A DNA stretch of 64,000 bases from Mactra quadrangularis (lineage: Eukaryota > Mollusca > Bivalvia > Venerida > Mactridae): NCBI GenBank assembly GCA_025267735.1, contig CM046294.1:36115222-36179221 (forward strand). The letters are read 5' to 3'. The notes below the pieces were generated by a model, which made no database searches, was not told the origin of the DNA, and worked only from the letters and a program-made list of their open reading frames with translations. Of the stretch, positions 48,076 to 59,480 are shown piece after piece (the stretch's first letter is position 1; every line of letters starts with the position of its first letter). A program made the translations under genes and the position numbers.

Positions 48076-50280
48076 TTGTTTTCTCGTGGTTTGCTGATTA
48101 CAGAAACATTAACGTATTATTATTTAGGCATATTACATGTACAGGTTGCAATATTATAAATAATAAATTCATAACCTGCTCTAAGAAATTGTAAATGCAT
48201 TTTATCACGCTGTGTAACGCTAAGCGTCGAAGTCAAGACCATTCCATTAGCTGAAAAGCTTTATCATATCTTAGGGGATACATGTTATCATTTAATATTA
48301 GGCTTGGTATGATAAATCAATGCTATCTACGATTTTCTTTCAATGGGTATACAATATTAGACTTGATAGCGTACTACATACGTTCGTGTTTGTTCATCAT
48401 ATTTTCACTTACAAAACCAGTCATAGCATGACCTGCTTTAATGAATTTTAGATCATTTCGTGAGTTTCGTTTTGAACAGGCAATAGTTGCATGTCGTGCT
48501 GTCTGCGAAAAGCACAGTGACAAATCACACGTAGTCATTTCTTGAAAGGTTTGATATAGACATGTCCTTTCCAAGACATTGTGAAATAGTTCCGTGGTTA
48601 TCGTGAAGATTTAAATGAGATCGATTAAATAAACACTCATGGTGGAAAAATACGTTCATTTGAACTGAAATGCGCTTTCAAGGAAACAAAAAGACAAAAA
48701 CCAACTGCATAGAATCTTGAATTGACGTTTTTGTCTGTTTGCATTGTAATGTAAATATAGATAAGCTTTAGGTCATTGTTCAAGATTTCCTGCCGACAGT
48801 AAATTCACATAGTTTAAAGAAAACTTCATGTGATAGTCTGCGACCACGAATTTGAGATATGTTCTTAAAACGTCGTTGTTGAATTTATTGATGTTCATCT
48901 TAACTTGCTTTGTGAGGAATATTTCTCATAAAGCGACTATTTAACTGTCACAAAACACATGCCAACAGTTTTGTACGTCTCTCTAGTTGCGTGGGGAGAT
49001 AAAACAAGTGTTATTCTTAGGACTTTGTATATGTACTTGAAATAGTACTACTGAATGAAAGAGCTTGTCAAAACGAAATGTGTTACCGAAGCCTAAATCG
49101 TTATATTTGCTCAAAGTTTTGGTAACCTGGTCACCTATATTGATGAGCTGTCTTATTTTGACGAGTCACAATCAATGTGTCTCATTTATCTATTTATGCA
49201 AAATACACCAACACAATATATACTATTACTTTATGGTGATTACATAGCCAGACAGTGTGCATTAATTTCACGATTGTAATTGTATTGGGTAATTACTTCT
49301 TTTATGTTAGAGTGTCATTGTCGCCGCTTTTTTACGATTGATTTTGTAAGCAAAGTTAGATACGTATGCATGGTATATGATATAATATAAACCATATTAC
49401 TGCATGTTGAATTATTTCTATGGTTTCCTTTTTATATTTCAATGTTTTATATTTATGCTTTTCAACGACGTATTGACCGCATATAGACCTAGTTTGTGTA
49501 TACAGTAGAATTATTCTTAGTACATGTATATTGTTCAAAATAGTTAGTAAAGCAAGCCTAGATATCACCTAACTTCAATACATATAGATCAAAGAGGGCC
49601 CCATGTGTAGATTAAAAAAGGCAAGGTTCAAAGTATCATCTAAATTAAGAATAATCGGAACAGCATGAACTACTGTTTAAGAAATTAGTCTTAACTAAAC
49701 TAAACCGCTAATATATCCACAGTTGTTGCTTGTACGGCATAGTCAGGGGTTAATTACGTCTTAACGAATCATTAGAACTCAAAGTACATTGAAATATGAA
49801 GTAAACATCTAGACATCACTCGAGGTAAACCAAATGTAATCATCCCTGATAAAGACTGTGAGATAAGGTAAAATATTGGGAATATATGTAAGTTTACTTC
49901 AGTGTTATGAAATTCAACCCTCTAATTGACGATAAAAAAAATTCAATAGTTTTCACTGATCGATTTTTAATCATCAGCAATTGCTGTATCTGATTCATGT
50001 TTTCTTTGAAGTAGATCAATATATGCATCGTACTAAACGTTTTTTGTTTTTGTTTTATTACGGTAACATTGAGGAGTTAAATTACTTTTTTATCGTTTAC
50101 CTTATCAATGTTTACGCGTGCAAAGTTAATTATTAGTTTGAAATAAAGTTAAACATATCAATTTCAACAATGCGTACCTTTTGAAAAAAGACGATTTCAA
50201 TGTGTTCACTAAATTATGTCGCTGTTGCTAATACGTTTTCAGATTCCTTTTTCTAGTATCAGTGTTAGGAACAGGCTTGG
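48076..50280. other. AT-rich DNA without a recognisable gene
   Basis: Only chance frames (up to 70 codons) were seen; no element boundaries or splice-flanked exon could be supported. Confidence 0.5.
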
Positions 50281-50291
50281 AAATGTAAATA

Positions 50292-50607
50292 AGCCGACCG
50301 GCTAGCTCAGTTGGTAGCGCGCAAGTCTACTGATCGAGGGGTCGTGGGTTCGATTCCCGGGCGGGGCATACTTTCGTGGAGCTTGGTCATGAAATTATTT
50401 CTACGGCTATTCTCCCTCTTACCAATGATTTTTAATTCTGTAGGACAGTTGTCAGTACGAAAGTATGCGCTTAGTAGTTGGTTAACAGCTAAATCCAGAG
50501 ATTTAGCCTTTCCAGGAGAAGTGAGTAGCTTGACTGACCGCCGTTATATGACCTAAAGAATGTGTTGCTACGGCGTAAACCCAACAAAAACAAACAAAAC
50601 AAACAAA
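50292..50607 (+). mobile_element. tRNA-derived SINE, family C, best-preserved copy
   Basis: The head GCCGACCGGCTAGCTCAGTT with GGTAGCGCGCAAGTC (A box) and GTGGGTTCGATTCCC (B box) is well preserved. It resembles a tRNA cloverleaf of about 75 nt. The body has the inverted pair GCATACTTTCGT (50366-50377) / ACGAAAGTATGC (50457-50468) and the hairpin GCTAAATC-CAGA-GATTTAGC (50488-50507). The 3' domain CGCCGT...ACGGCG pairs perfectly. The tail is (CAAA)n-like. A perfect 11-bp target duplication AAATGTAAATA lies at 50281-50291 and 50608-50618. Confidence 0.95.
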
Positions 50608-50618
50608 AAATGTAAATA

Positions 50619-52406
50619 CACTACTGCATAATGTACATGCTTCTTACGTCACAATGCATATTGTGTTGATATTAAACCACAATTATGATAAGATAAGAAA
50701 GTGAAATAAACAAAACAATGGTGTAATTATAACTGAAATACTGTTCATTATGATGTAATGTGCCATGTTGTTTTGTTCAGGTAATACGAAATATACAATA
50801 ATATTATTATTTATGTCAAAACAATTGGTACAACTGTCTTCAAAGTGATAAATTTATTATCCTGTGTAGGCCGATATCTCTGGAACATTAATTGTATTCA
50901 TTCTTTTCTCTGTGTTCATACTATTTGCTATGACAAAACTTTATCTATCTCTCAAACTTGTTTTATTTGTCTTAGTACTTTTGGTATTCTCGATTCTCGA
51001 CTTTGCGATGTTTTCTTTGTTTACTTGCTCGTGCGTGCAGGTGTTATTTACATTCACATTAAGATAATTTGTAGGGAATTACATTTCATAAATTTTCTAT
51101 ATGCAAGTATGAAAGGATTTCGTACATTCAGTATGTTGCATCATTGTCGAGTGTTTATTTGTGCAGTGATGTTTTGAAAGCATTGGAGTAGCTTGTTTTG
51201 AAATCGCTTATGATTTACATTTTCTTTGATTTGACAACTAAACATAAATGAAGAAATAAGCAATGTAATTCATATGCAGATCATCGTGCGTATTTTTGTA
51301 TTCAAAAATAGACTCGCCCACTTAAAAATCAGGTGAAACACGTTCATCATTTTACTGATTTAAAAATGTCATTATGACATATATAAATATAAATTTTACA
51401 TACGCAGTGTATGCACATTAAAATTGTGTATGATGTTATGTTAACAAATTATATTTACATTAACTAAACTATTCTTATAACATTTTATCCCTTAATATTG
51501 GATTTGAATAAAATGGATATGCTTGAATACACAATGTATATATTAACAACATGTACAGGTTAAACGTTTACACTGATTGACAATATAATTTATTGTTAAA
51601 CATACATTTTTACTATGAGAAATACGCTTTATATCTGCATCAAGAATGCTAAGCGAAGCAGTTTTTGTTCAACCATGTGTGCTAGCTATGTATAAGTAAT
51701 GCTTAAGTACCACTTGCTAGAATATTAAATCGTGGGCGTGTAGTTTTATAGTTATATATGATATTGTTAAACTACAAAGATATCTGTTCAATTTACCACA
51801 ATCCAGACCTCTCTATTTCTGATTTTGGTTAAGGTTTCTATATTCAGTTCACTATTAGGTAAACAGGTTGCAAACCTATGTTGTTGTTTTTTGTTTTTGT
51901 TTTTTAAAGTAACAGATGGTAAGTTTTATTTACTGATTAACATCGTGTTGTTACTAATCCGTTTTGATCAATTTCGGAACAGCCATTCGATAGCACTCAT
52001 TACACTCTATTATCAGCGATCTTACTTTTTCTTTTATAAATTTTCAAACTATTTTCCAGTAAGTTAAGATCTCGTTTCGTGCAAATTGCTTTGAGACATT
52101 GAAAAAAATGTCATAAATGCTCGCATTGCATTAGATTGATTTATTGATCCTTGTTTTTAAGATAGTACAGAACGAACCAATAACTATCACAAAACATACC
52201 GAGGCAAGTTTCCATGCAGGTAATTACGTATTAAGACTAGTTTTATGTTCCGATATGTGGGTACAAGTTGTACCAATTATTCAATGGTGCTGTTTGTATT
52301 TCTCGTCTCAATTGCTTTATTGAATAAAATGATCGACACATTTTCTAATTGTGATGACATTAATGCTCTCCCTTATGTTGTCTGAAATAATACATGAATA
52401 TCTTTT
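50619..52406. other. AT-rich DNA with one repeat, no gene recognised
   Basis: The segment 50744-50935 is repeated at 55926-56116 (listed separately). The plus-strand frame of 110 codons at 50845-51177 runs partly through that repeat and has no recognisable motif. Confidence 0.5.
50744..50935 (+). repeat. Interspersed repeat, copy 1 (partner 55926-56116)
   Basis: A core of more than 40 identical bases starts TTTATGTCAAAACAATTGG and ends CAAAGTGATAAAT, flanked by weaker similarity (ATTATGATGTAATGT upstream; ATTATCCTGTGTAGG and GGAACATTAATTGTATTCAT downstream). Direct orientation, about 5.2 kb apart. It has no protein or recognised family. Confidence 0.8.
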
Positions 52407-52615
52407 ATCATCAATTTATCATCATTTATCATCAATTTATCATCATTTATCATCAATTTATCATCATTTATCATCAATTTATCATCATTTATCATCATTT
52501 ATCATCAATTTATCATCATTTATCATCAATTTATCATCATTTATCATCAATTATCATCATTTATCATCAATTTATCATCATTTATCATCAATTTATCATC
52601 AATTTATCATCATTT
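52407..52615 (+). repeat. Minisatellite of two alternating units, 20 units
   Basis: Unit A is ATCATCAATTT (11 bp) and unit B is ATCATCATTT (10 bp). The order read from the sequence is ABABABAB BABAB a BABAAB, where a is a 10-bp A-like unit missing one T. The dominant period is therefore the 21-bp AB dimer. Open frames across it (Ser/Ile/Tyr/His repeats) are by-products of a 21-bp period. Confidence 0.95.
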
Positions 52616-55600
52616 ATCATCATCCCATATTCCGTTAGTTCTGTTATACAAATTTTTATTATTATTCTAATATATTTTTGAGCAATGCAAAATGAGCATT
52701 TAGTCAGTAAACTTGAGATTTTATAAGTTTTGATAGTCTATTTTTCTCCTACAAAATTACCACAAATAAGTTGAATTATGAGCAGGATTAAACAGTTTTA
52801 TTGTTTGTTTTTATATGAATCATGTTGGAAAATGTGTGAGATGGTGTGACCGAGAACGGGGTTTAAACTCCTTTGACAATTATTTTGCCAATAATCGTTT
52901 AACAAGGCAACAATTTAAATAAAATATTTTCGTTATTTATTTGCGACACTCATTTTAAAACAAAACATATCTCTCTTTGGTTTTGGATGATTTTTAACTG
53001 TTGATGTTTTCGTTCTTTAAGACTGCTTTTTAGTTCTACAAAGTGTCAATGATTCATCCATGACAATTTAACTGTTGTTCTGTCTGGTGAAGTATAAGTA
53101 CAAACATTAACTATTTACTAACATCATCCTGTACAAATTGTCATATTTCCTGTTTTTTTGTGTGTAGTTTCGTCACTCACTAAGTTGGCTTAAATTCGTG
53201 TGTCTAGTTTTTCACCTCAAGGGACTTAATGTGCACGTAATGATAACCACTTCATATGAATTAATAGACAATACTAAGAATATTATTGGTAACTTAATAT
53301 ATTTTGTCCGAGATTGTGTACCATATTAATCGTGTTTTGTATCGATTGGAACTGATATTTAATTACATGTTTAAAGGGGGTTTCTTTTTTAATGTCTGAA
53401 GTATGATGAACACTTCTGATTTTCCAATATCAAACTTATACTAGAATACTTATCAAAATCACCCTGCTAAATATTACCTACGAGAAAAATACTCCAGTTA
53501 TAGAAATGTTTTTTTCACGTGCCTGCGATAACTTCTTGAAATTATTTTTGAATGCGTTTTTTTAAAGAAGGAAAATTACGAAAATTAACTATGAGTGTAA
53601 TACTTTTTATCCAGATAGTATAACATTGTATTTACATGTATAACCTTGAAAACTCTAACATTATTAGCTTTAAATGTGCCTGGAATAAAAGAAGTATTAT
53701 GGTTCCTTAAAACTACAATACGATACTTTCGATGTGCTTATTAATGAATATCAATTAATGTTTCGCTCATTAAAATTATGGTTTGCTGTTTTTACAGTGG
53801 CATAGCGTGGAATACTTCAGTGCTTACATTTATAACATCTAAAATAAAACCAAAGCAGAAAATTCAGAAACAAGAAATCTGAAAATTAATTAGATTATTA
53901 TATAGAGATGATCATTGTTTGTAAGAAATGGTTCTTCATTAAAAAAATCCCTGTTTATCAAAAGATTTACTGTGAGTAACTTTACGCTACTGAATGTGTT
54001 ATGGTGTGAAACATAATGCAATATTATCATTTTTTTAGAATAAAAAATGTTACATTAAAAACAAGTTGTTCATTTCTATGCCAACATAAAACACGCTCGT
54101 GAAGTTGCATTAAATCGATTAAACAAGCCCAGTGGTTTGATAAACTACTATTCATATGATTAAAATGCTTCATAGAAGAAATATACTGACTCAGCAAACT
54201 GCGCAAAATCTTATGTAGACGTTCTAGACGGTTTGAATTGAAATGTAAATAAAAAAATCTCATTATTGGAAGTTCGAAAATTGCTGTTAGAAATTGGTTA
54301 AAAATTTATGTCTCAGACTCTAATCTACTTGCCAATATATCTATCATTTTCGAAGGTTTATTACAGCAGAAATTCGTGTTCATTATATGATTATAAATTC
54401 TGTACATAACTAACAGACTCGATCAAAAAAATCAAACCTGTTTCAAGCACAGTTGTATAATGCCGACATTGATGAGTAGATACTTGAAAAGATGACCTTT
54501 CTATAGTCAATTTTCTTGAAAAAGTGGCATTTGATATGTCTGGATAGTCCAACAGTGTCACTAACACTTCTTTCATTGTATTGGTTAGGGTTTATTGGTG
54601 ACTTTTTGATGAATGTTTGTATCAAGTTTTGTCTCTAAGGAAACTAATGAACCGATCTCCTATGTAATTTAAACGTACATCAATACATTATCTATCATTA
54701 GGTAATGCAGTAAATACTTATCCAGACAGTACGGATTGATTCCATGAATGTAGTTTCAACTTCGTATTATCACTTGTTTTTGTTTGGACATCGGCCCGTT
54801 TGTTGATGCCATCATGTGTAGTATTTGTTTGTAGAAACACATTTAGTATCGTTGAAATTAATATAAATATAACAAATTAATATAATATCGTTGACATAGA
54901 AAGGAATATTAAACATATTAGGAACAACAACATTAAATAAATAGCATACTTTTCGCGCAGCTAAAAAAGCCAATAGTGATAAACGTTTTCATGCTTATCA
55001 TGACAGAAAGGACACTACAGAAAATACTGAAAAAAATGTGTTTGTCTTGGAACGAACAGGGACAAACTATTGGAGATAAATCATTGAAATATGCTTTACA
55101 ATGTCTATTATCAAATCCTTATTTATGTAGATAAATAGTATTTAATTTCAAATGATTCATATAAATATTATTATTATGACGTACCGACTCGAATATAGAG
55201 GTATACACCTTGCTTGTTAAAAGAGTATAGTGAACGTATTCATTTTTAAATAAGACGTCAGCTTAAAAACTGATTAAGTGTTTCTTGTTTCGTTCTCATT
55301 AAGGAACCGTTAATCATTTACGTTAATTTCATTTACTCTAATTAGTTCCTAGACATTGCTTGTCAGACGTAAACAAGTTGTTAATTTTCTCTTGGGTTAT
55401 TACTTGAACACAAAAATACAATGAGAAAAACATAAACATTTATGTCTTTTTCTGATCGTTAAAATGTGATACAGAACTGTACAGAAAACTATACTATACA
55501 GAAAACAGTACCTAGCGAACGTAGACTAGCCTTTTTTAAGCGTAACAGCTCTTTTATAAAATGTACAGACTATTACTTTTTATCTACAAGACTTTATTGC

Positions 55601-56574
55601 ATCACACCATTTCTAATGATGACAACAACGACATGACCGAAATAAAAGGTTGAAATCAGGCGTAAAGCAACAAAAAATTACTTAACGTTACAATGAGTTG
55701 CGTTGCGTTTCATTGTATGACATGTCATGCCATTACGTGACGTTACGTTACGTAAAATTACATTGTATTATTTATATGACATTAATTTAAATTGCGTTAA
55801 GTTGTGTAAAATTCAGTTACAAAACGTTTTGATATTTTAATGCATTGATATTGTATCTTTAAATGCAACGTTAATAGAAGTCAGGATAGTATAACTGTTA
55901 GAAGTATAGGAGCCTGGGATATAGTACATTATGATGTAATGTACAACACTTCTGTGTTCTGGTTATACGTAATATACGATAATATTATCATTTATGTCAA
56001 AACAATTGGTACAACTGTCTTCAAAGTGATAAATTAATTATCCTGTGTAGGTTGGTGTACCAGGAACATTAATTGTATTCATTCTTCATACTAAATGTTC
56101 TGTTTTTTGTTGTGACAATGATTGATCTAGTTATTATCGAGGTATGTATATCTATGTAATTTAGAGTAAACGTTTTCGTCATAGATAAATGGTGCCTATG
56201 GGTTATAATCGTTTCATTTTGTGTCTTGTTTTTGTCCTTGATAGATGTGCAATCATAATTTTTGTTTTGTCTGGTGCAAATGGTTTCGTTGCAAACGTTC
56301 AAGTTAAAGGAACACAGTGGAAATAAGAATTTGCCATTTCTTGAATGTATTTACGTTGGTGTATATATCATATCAAATACATTTACAATCATATTTTCAT
56401 AAATTTATATTATGCATTATTTGTGCGAGTGTGTTTTACGTGTTATATAGGTTTCGTAATTTCGAAAATAAAGTCAATAAATATAATTACGAACTATCTT
56501 TGTTGCGTATGTAAACAAGTAAAAAGTATAAGTTAAAGCAAAGGTTTTTGAACTATTAGTATCATTATTCAGTC
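52616..56574. other. AT-rich DNA with one repeat, no gene recognised
   Basis: The segment 55926-56116 is the partner of 50744-50935. A short GTTACGTTACGT-rich patch lies near 55740. Other frames are short and unconvincing. Confidence 0.5.
55926..56116 (+). repeat. Interspersed repeat, copy 2 (partner 50744-50935)
   Basis: Same orientation and the same ordered blocks as its partner, including the long identical core. No clear terminal structure is visible at its edges. Confidence 0.8.
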
Positions 56575-56820
56575 GACTCTTGACATTAACTTCCCCAATC
56601 ATCGGGTCACCCACTAACTGTTAACAAAAGGCGCAGATTGCAGCCACAGCATACAGTGCATGACTGACCCTTATCGGTACCCACTTACACTTGGTTGATG
56701 TGAAGCAATCGCAGGTAAAATCCGTGCACAAGGACATTAGCAGAACCCCTAGTTGAATGTTAACCCATGACCTTTCGATTTGCTCAGTGGTGGGACTACT
56801 GCTCCTGCATGTGAACAGAT
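56575..56820 (-). repeat. SINE-like element, decayed, minus strand
   Basis: On the minus strand a tRNA-like start (CCCACCACTGAGCAAATCG then GGTCATGGGTTAACATTC, B-box-like) is followed by TTGTGCACGGATTTTACCTG, CGATTGCTTCACATCAACC and AGTGTAAGTGGGTACCG. This order and wording resemble tRNA-headed metazoan SINEs with a conserved central domain. Its 3' part differs from families A, B and C. The termini are not defined and no duplication was found. Confidence 0.5.
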
Positions 56821-58654
56821 GTCAGAAGCTTCCATAGATACAATGTTAGGCTTTTTGTTCATTGTTTGACTATTAATTATTTTAGTATTTTTTCCACTAC
56901 AGTGTGTACCACATACTTTCACGTACGCATACACTGATTTTATCATACTAAAGGTTCAGCAGTACGTGCTCATCTAGCAGTTTATGTTTTCTGATCATTT
57001 TGAATTTTATCACGCTCATCATAGACTTGTGCAACATTGTTTGCTAATCGTGCAAACACTTTTATACATGGAATCACGTTTCCATACACCTTTATTTTCC
57101 TATTTACAAAATACATATGACAGAGTAATGAATACATAAAAAATATGATACAAAACTGTATACAGTAATATTTTAAACATCATAGAGAAAGTAATGGGAA
57201 ACAACTATACTGAGGAAATCTTACGAAAAAGATATTAGGTAAACGAACCATCAGAATAGTTGGAGGTTTAAATGCTTTGAAAACTAAGTTGACACAATCG
57301 ACTAATTTTAGATAACTGATTTAAAATACTTTATATTTTGGAAATTAACATATTGGCATATATTGGATGTGATAATCGGCAAATTCAAACGTCTAGGTCT
57401 ATTACAAAGCGCTAAAGGCAATAATTTATGCAGCTCGTCTCATAATTATCCAAGCTGTTATTTTAATATTCTGTGCTATCAATGTATTAACCATTGTTTA
57501 CTTACCCACTGTCAGATTTATTATGACGTGGGTGTTTGATTTATTGTTTAATATAACATGTTATTAAGCTATTATAATTATGATTCTGGTCAATTACCCT
57601 CTCCATATCCTCCCTGTTTGTTTTGTTTATGATTTCCGCATTTTGTTTATTATCTAGTAAGCTGATAAGAGGCAGCTTATTGTTCGTCTGGACAACATAT
57701 ACTGGGCTATAGATTGTAAAGTATTTTGTTGTGATTATTGAAAAAAGACAGATGTTTATCTTCACTGTTTGGTTTAATTTACTGGACGTCTGTTTTTGTG
57801 CATGTTTTATGTAAGTGAGAGTGTTTTGAGTGCGCGCAAAAGTTCACGGGCAAATTACGGTAGAGACAGAGTAAGTACACGAGTAACTCTGTTTGTACCC
57901 TGTAAGTTTTATTACATTAAATACATTCACTTACTCGAAATATAGTAATATAGTATTTTTACCATTAATTATGTAATAATATTATGATTATTATTTGTAT
58001 TAGTGTTCTTTTTTTCCTTTTCCAACTTTGATATTTATATAAATAAAGGCGAATGACAGGTCTGAAATAAATCCTATTATCGTCTGTATTTTGGCAATAA
58101 ATTCAGACACAAATCCTATCAACGTGATCAAATAACTGAATTTACCCATAGCAAGATTTGCGTTTCGAAGAAATGACAAAAATATGTTTATTATTCAATT
58201 AACTCCAATTTTGTCCAAAAATCTTATAAAAAATACACTGATTTGTTGGCGTCATGAATCATTATGATGTTGGTACGATATAGATTGGTCAGTGAAATAT
58301 TTGTCTACATCTATTTTTTATTTACATGTACTGACAATATTTTTCGTTGACGCATCGATATAAAATTCAGTCTAAGGAATATAAAGGAAATTAATTGATA
58401 AATTATCATTTATTTCATTTCTTGTCTGGTCATGAATTATAAAAGTAAACACCGCGTTTGTTTAATGTCAGTCAGTAGTGTGTGCTAACTATGTATGCGT
58501 GGGAGTATATATTTGTCCATTAAACTTTGCTTCACACACTCGTATTTGTTTCAATAATTTGATCAGTTACTTTCAAGGTTTAGTTTAATTGTACAAATAA
58601 TATCCCAGTTGAACTCGTATCAATATTTACTATCAGAGTTCACCCTCTTGATTA
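56821..58654. other. AT-rich DNA without a recognisable gene
   Basis: Nothing with splice signals or element ends could be supported. The string ATCGTCTGTATTTTGGCAA near 58080 recurs near 63449, but the similarity does not extend far. Confidence 0.5.
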
Positions 58655-58775
58655 CGTTAGTCGGTAGTGTGTTTAACTACACACTCTGAGGTCATGACTG
58701 CAATTTCCGGATGAAGGAGCATACCTCAGTGGAGTTTATCCAAGAAATACTTTCTACGGCAATTCTTGTGCTGTA
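58655..58775 (+). repeat. Decayed SINE fragment, family C-like
   Basis: TTAGTCGGTAGTGTGTTTAACTA, split here as TTAGTCGGTAGTG / TGTTTAACTA, corresponds to the A-box and anticodon region of family C. GGAGCATACCTCAGTGGAG and TTTCTACGGCAATTC match GGGGCATACTTTCGTGGAG and TTTCTACGGCTATTC of the copy at 50292. The second half of the element is missing or unrecognisable. Confidence 0.65.
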
Positions 58776-59169
58776 TCAAATATGAATTTTTTAATCATTT
58801 CTGAGGGAATGTGATTTGGTTTAGGTAAAATGCTTTGGTAAAGAGATCAATGCCTGCCCAGGGAACGTAAATATAACGACTGGTCGACACACAATGACTG
58901 AAAAAACCTGTAGAAATGCGGCTGTTTGTTGTACTACACGTGCTATTATTTTTACAAACTGTGTAATGGGTGAATATTCTATCATGTTGTTTTTGCACTT
59001 CATAGAATAGTTCTAATATCGAAATATTACAATATTTTTCATTACAATTTGTTGGTATTGTCCAAATTATACCAGATACAAGCGTCGATTTATAGGCTCT
59101 CTTCATAAATATTAAACACGAAAGAATAAAAACTCTGAACTTAATCGCCTTATCTCTTTTGTTTAGTCA

Positions 59170-59350
59170 ATGAAATACAAATACACAGCGGTTTCACGCA
59201 ATACAATAACTTAATTTACTATTTGCAGGATTTACTTTCTTAGAAAGCGGCAAGTTAGTTTTGTAATCTAGTTAAATATGTTACTATAGACATTCTATCT
59301 GGTCAGGAGAATGACAATTGTTGCCTGGAACTAAAATTGATTTATATTTT
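59170..59350 (+). repeat. Diverged repeat, copy 1 (partner 63450-63650)
   Basis: Shared ordered strings are GAAATACAAATACACAGCGG or a variant, ACTTAATTTACTATT, TCAGG-GA-AATGACAAT or a variant, and AACTAAAATTGAT-TAT or a variant. Direct orientation; type unknown. Confidence 0.55.
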
Positions 59351-59426
59351 CTATAGAATAAATATCCTGGAAAACGAGAACGTTTAAAGAAAGAGGTCCA
59401 TGATTCGGTTATGTTGGTTTGTAATT

Positions 59427-59480
59427 GGTTTAACGCCGTTTATCCACAGATTTATTTGATTATGAACGGCGGTCGATGAG
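59427..59480 (-). repeat. Isolated SINE 3'-domain fragment
   Basis: On the minus strand this reads GACCGCCGTT, about 25 bases, then AACGGCGTTAAACC, the paired 3' domain shared by SINE families A, B and C. The loop has diverged (no GACCTAAA string) but the stem is perfect and one pair longer than usual. No head or body was found next to it. Confidence 0.65.

Noticed and set aside
50292..50370. A working tRNA gene in the family-C SINE head
   Set aside because: The tRNA-like head runs directly into a SINE body inside an 11-bp target duplication, so it is a retroposon head.
52403..52624. A CRISPR-like array
   Set aside because: The units are contiguous 10-11 bp repeats without unique spacers, in a eukaryotic context.
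52351..52681. Two 95-codon frames rich in Ser, Ile, Tyr and His
   Set aside because: They arise because the minisatellite period of 21 bp keeps frames open; no gene is implied.
55720..55760. A regulatory cluster of ACGT-containing motifs (GTTACGTTACGT)
   Set aside because: Best explained as a short simple repeat; nothing nearby to regulate.
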